Source: Myxococcales bacterium (GTDB lineage: Bacteria; Myxococcota_A; UBA796; GCA-2862545). From it: DNA of 64,000 bases. Under the pieces are notes generated by a model. That model saw nothing but the letters and a program-made list of their open reading frames with translations. It searched no databases and was not told the DNA's origin. Location: contig JAHQVJ010000129.1 of the NCBI GenBank assembly GCA_019634415.1, positions 1-64,000 of the forward strand. Reading direction: 5' to 3'. Positions 61,726 through 64,000 of the stretch are shown one piece after another; position 1 is the stretch's first letter; every line of letters begins with the position of its first letter. The translations under genes were made by a program, and so were the position numbers.

Positions 61726-63243
61726 ATGCAGCTGTGGTGTGTGGGTGCGGTCTTGCTCGGCTCGCCGGCGATGGCCCAGGAAGACGACGAGGACGTGCAG
61801 TACTCGCCTCGGATGAGCATCGACTTCGACGTCGTGTCGGTGGAGGGCTCGCTCGGAGCGACCCCCGGAGGCGCCCAGGACATCCGGTTCTTCCGCGACC
61901 GGGTGGCCGACGGGGAGGTGCCCCTTCCGCAGGTGTTCACCCCCGAGGGGCTGTTCAGCGAGCACGATCTGCCGCTGGCCGAGGAGCAGCGCTGCCCCCG
62001 GCTGCTGTGCACCAACGCCAAGGCCACCGACGCGGTGCTCCCCGCGCAGCCCGACGTGCAGTTCATGGGGCTGGTGGGCTTCACCTCGGGGCTCGATCCC
62101 GACTTCCAGCGCGCGCCGCTGAACCTCGTGGCGGTGATCGACAAGTCCTGCTCCATGTCGGGCGAGCCCATCGAGACGGTGAAGGCGGCGCTGCAGGCGG
62201 TGACCCACCAGCTGCGTCCAGACGATCAGCTGTCCATCGTGCTGTACGGGTCCACCACCCACGTGCACCTGCCGCCTTCCACCGCCTCGAACGGGCGGAA
62301 GCTGCGCGACGCCATCGCCGACATCGCCATCGACGGATCCACGAACATGGAGGCGGGGCTCACCCTGGGCTTCGATCTGGCGCGTCGCACGCGGCGTGGC
62401 TTCGACGGTACCAGCCGGGTGATGCTGTTCACCGACGAGCGGCCCAACACCGGTCGCACCGATGCGGGCAGCTTCATGGGGCTGGCCCACGATGCGTCGG
62501 TCGACTCGATCGGCATGACCACCGTGGGGGTGGGCGTGCAGTTCGGCGCCGAGCTGGCCCAGAAGGTGAGCTCCGTGCGCGGCGGCAACCTCTTCTTCTT
62601 CTCTGATCACGCCGATCTGCGCGAGCAGATCCACTCCGACTTCGACCTGTGGGTCACCGAGCTGGCCTACGATCTGGAGCTGACGGTGCGCCCCGCGCCG
62701 GGCCTGTCCATCGCCGGGGTCTACGGCGTGCCGGGCAGCCTGGTGCAGTGGACCGACGACGGCGCGCTGCAGCTGCAGGTGGCCACGATCTTCCCGAGCA
62801 AGTCGCGAGGCGGGATCGCCGTGGCCTTCGCGGCCGACGACGCGCGCGGCAAGCGCCTGCGGCCCGGCGATGCGCTGGGCCGGGTGACGCTCGGCTACGA
62901 GGCGCGGGACGGGGCGGGTGATCCCGTCACCCACCAGCTTCGCTGGTCGCAGCCGAGCCGCGCCGACGTCGGCTTGAGCCGGGTGATCGCCTTGGTGGAC
63001 GAGGCCACCACGCTGAAGAAGGCCACAGCACTGCATCACCAGAGCAACGACCAGGAGGGGGCCTACCAGCTGGTGCACGCGCTGCTGGGTCGGCTGCAGT
63101 CCAGCCGCGACGGGGCACTGGAGCCCGAGCGCGATCTGGTGCGCCAGCTCGACGCCACCCTGGCGCGCCTCGCGGGCCGGGCAGGGGAGGCGCCCGCCCT
63201 GACCACCCAGCTCGATCCGGTCACCGGGTTGCCCGGTCGCTAG
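61726..63243 (+). CDS. Exported VWA-domain protein
   Basis: 505 residues with a short signal peptide (about 1-18, SPAMAQ). VWA domain at about 130-305 with the MIDAS D-x-S-x-S in VIDKSCSMSG (about 140), the Thr in GSTNMEAGL and Asp in LFTDERP. The C-terminal half (about 310-505) is beta-rich then helical, in the style of YfbK-type VWA proteins. AGGAGG lies 6 bases before the ATG. Its stop overlaps the convergent hydrolase by four bases. Confidence 0.85.
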   Translation: MQLWCVGAVLLGSPAMAQEDDEDVQYSPRMSIDFDVVSVEGSLGATPGGAQDIRFFRDRVADGEVPLPQVFTPEGLFSEHDLPLAEEQRCPRLLCTNAKATDAVLPAQPDVQFMGLVGFTSGLDPDFQRAPLNLVAVIDKSCSMSGEPIETVKAALQAVTHQLRPDDQLSIVLYGSTTHVHLPPSTASNGRKLRDAIADIAIDGSTNMEAGLTLGFDLARRTRRGFDGTSRVMLFTDERPNTGRTDAGSFMGLAHDASVDSIGMTTVGVGVQFGAELAQKVSSVRGGNLFFFSDHADLREQIHSDFDLWVTELAYDLELTVRPAPGLSIAGVYGVPGSLVQWTDDGALQLQVATIFPSKSRGGIAVAFAADDARGKRLRPGDALGRVTLGYEARDGAGDPVTHQLRWSQPSRADVGLSRVIALVDEATTLKKATALHHQSNDQEGAYQLVHALLGRLQSSRDGALEPERDLVRQLDATLARLAGRAGEAPALTTQLDPVTGLPGR

Positions 63244-64000
63244 GGTGCGGGCTGCGGCGGGCCGTGCACGCGGGTCATGGCCGCCAGCAGCTCGGCCTCG
63301 CTCACGGTGAAAGGGGGCCCGTCCGGGTCGTCCGCCAGCATCTTCGGGATCAGCACCTGCCGCACCGGCGTGAGCAGATCGAAGTGGCTGGCGCGGGGCA
63401 CCGGATGCAGCGTCATGGTGGCGCCGCTCGAGGTGGCCAGGCGCGCCATGGCCGCTGCGTCGCCCATGCTCGAGGCGTCGCCCTCGAAGTAGTACACCGG
63501 GTGCTTCAGATCGCTCGCCCAGTGGATGGCGGAGCGCAGGCGCACGTGCAGGGAGTCGGACGTGTCGAAGGGCATGTCGCGGTAGTGCACGTCCTGCAGC
63601 GACGCGCGGCCCCCGAACACCAGCGTGGCTCGCGCCTCGGCTCCGGCCACCGCCGCCAGCAGCACGTTCGTGCCGCCCGTGCTGTGGCCGGCCAGGTAGA
63701 TCCGGCGCGGATCCACCCAGGACAGCGTCTTCAGGTGGGTCAGCGCCGCCAGCAGGTCCTGCGTCTCCCCGTAGAAGATCTCCATGTCGCCCGGGTTGTC
63801 GAGCTCTCCGCGGAAGGCGGGCGCGAAGACCACGAAGCCCGCGTCCACGAAGTCCATGGCGCTCTGGTCGTTGTCGACGGGGCGCCGCTCCCACACCACC
63901 GAGGGGCCGCCGAAGCCGCCCTCCACCCACAGCACTGCCGGGTGTCGCTGTCCGTCGCCGGGATCGCGGGTCAGGAAGCCCTGCAGCTCCACCTCCCCCG
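63240..64000 (-). CDS. Alpha/beta-hydrolase, 5' end outside the window
   Basis: At least 253 residues of an S9/dienelactone-hydrolase-like protein. The reading frame continues past the window edge, so the N terminus is missing; GTG at 63992 looks internal. Nucleophile elbow GHSTGG, acid-region FEGDASSMGD, and HF in ASHFDLL as the His. It could be a peptidase or esterase. The gene is tail-to-tail with the VWA gene. Confidence 0.8.
   Translation of the reverse strand, partial: GEVELQGFLTRDPGDGQRHPAVLWVEGGFGGPSVVWERRPVDNDQSAMDFVDAGFVVFAPAFRGELDNPGDMEIFYGETQDLLAALTHLKTLSWVDPRRIYLAGHSTGGTNVLLAAVAGAEARATLVFGGRASLQDVHYRDMPFDTSDSLHVRLRSAIHWASDLKHPVYYFEGDASSMGDAAAMARLATSSGATMTLHPVPRASHFDLLTPVRQVLIPKMLADDPDGPPFTVSEAELLAAMTRVHGPPQPAP

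Overview
The window is about 64 kb of GC-rich, densely coded bacterial chromosome with no insertion sequence, prophage, CRISPR array or rRNA. Gene content points to the Myxococcota (former Deltaproteobacteria). Indicators are an Agl/Glt-type envelope gene cluster with an AgmX/PglI C-terminal domain, two sigma54-dependent response regulators, a long-linker Ser/Thr kinase, many lipoproteins, an ankyrin/TIGR02996/leucine-rich protein and a DUF455 protein. The assignment is an inference from gene families; no marker sequence could be searched.

Positions 1-7420 are one tightly packed plus-strand run: acpP, fabF, rpiB, glyA, nrdR, ribD, a RibB with a dead RibA half (RibBX type), ribH, nusB and a DUF2752 membrane protein, mostly with 1-4 base overlaps. 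Riboflavin synthase is missing from this run. Positions 7342-12693 hold pabA, an A-type Fe-S carrier, a CrtI-like desaturase, a TPR protein, a 2Fe-2S ferredoxin, tRNA-Phe, a small lipoprotein and a sigma54 response regulator.

The most notable region is 12918-28021. A PBP4-type peptidase is followed by a signal-peptide protein, two large exported TPR proteins, a TPR lipoprotein and an 80-residue exported protein. Then come a TolQ/ExbB protein, two ExbD/TolR proteins, a GltG-like inner-membrane protein with an AgmX/PglI domain, a small exported protein and an outer-membrane beta-barrel. Together they span inner membrane, periplasm and outer membrane and look like a proton-driven trans-envelope machine related to the Myxococcus Agl/Glt gliding apparatus. 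The first ExbD has Asn where the proton-carrying Asp is expected. ftsK, lolA, rimO, a CtpA protease, nadD and pgeF follow.

Positions 35899-41418 hold a TPR lipoprotein, pccB and the ribosome/tRNA-modification block rpsP-khpA-rimM-trmD-rplS-yraN. The yraN homology begins at an AUA codon overlapping the rplS stop. Positions 41425-48524 are mostly envelope and lipoprotein genes plus a second sigma54 regulator, a TlpA-like thioredoxin and a DapA-fold protein lacking the catalytic Lys.

Positions 48594-64000 hold hrpB overlapping a Rieske oxygenase, a lipoprotein, a Ser/Thr kinase, a DUF455 ferritin-like/ATP-grasp fusion, an EamA transporter, a diheme lipoprotein, proC, the ankyrin/TIGR02996 protein, a VWA protein and a truncated alpha/beta hydrolase. 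By eye I found no hairpin with a U-tract, so classical intrinsic terminators appear absent.
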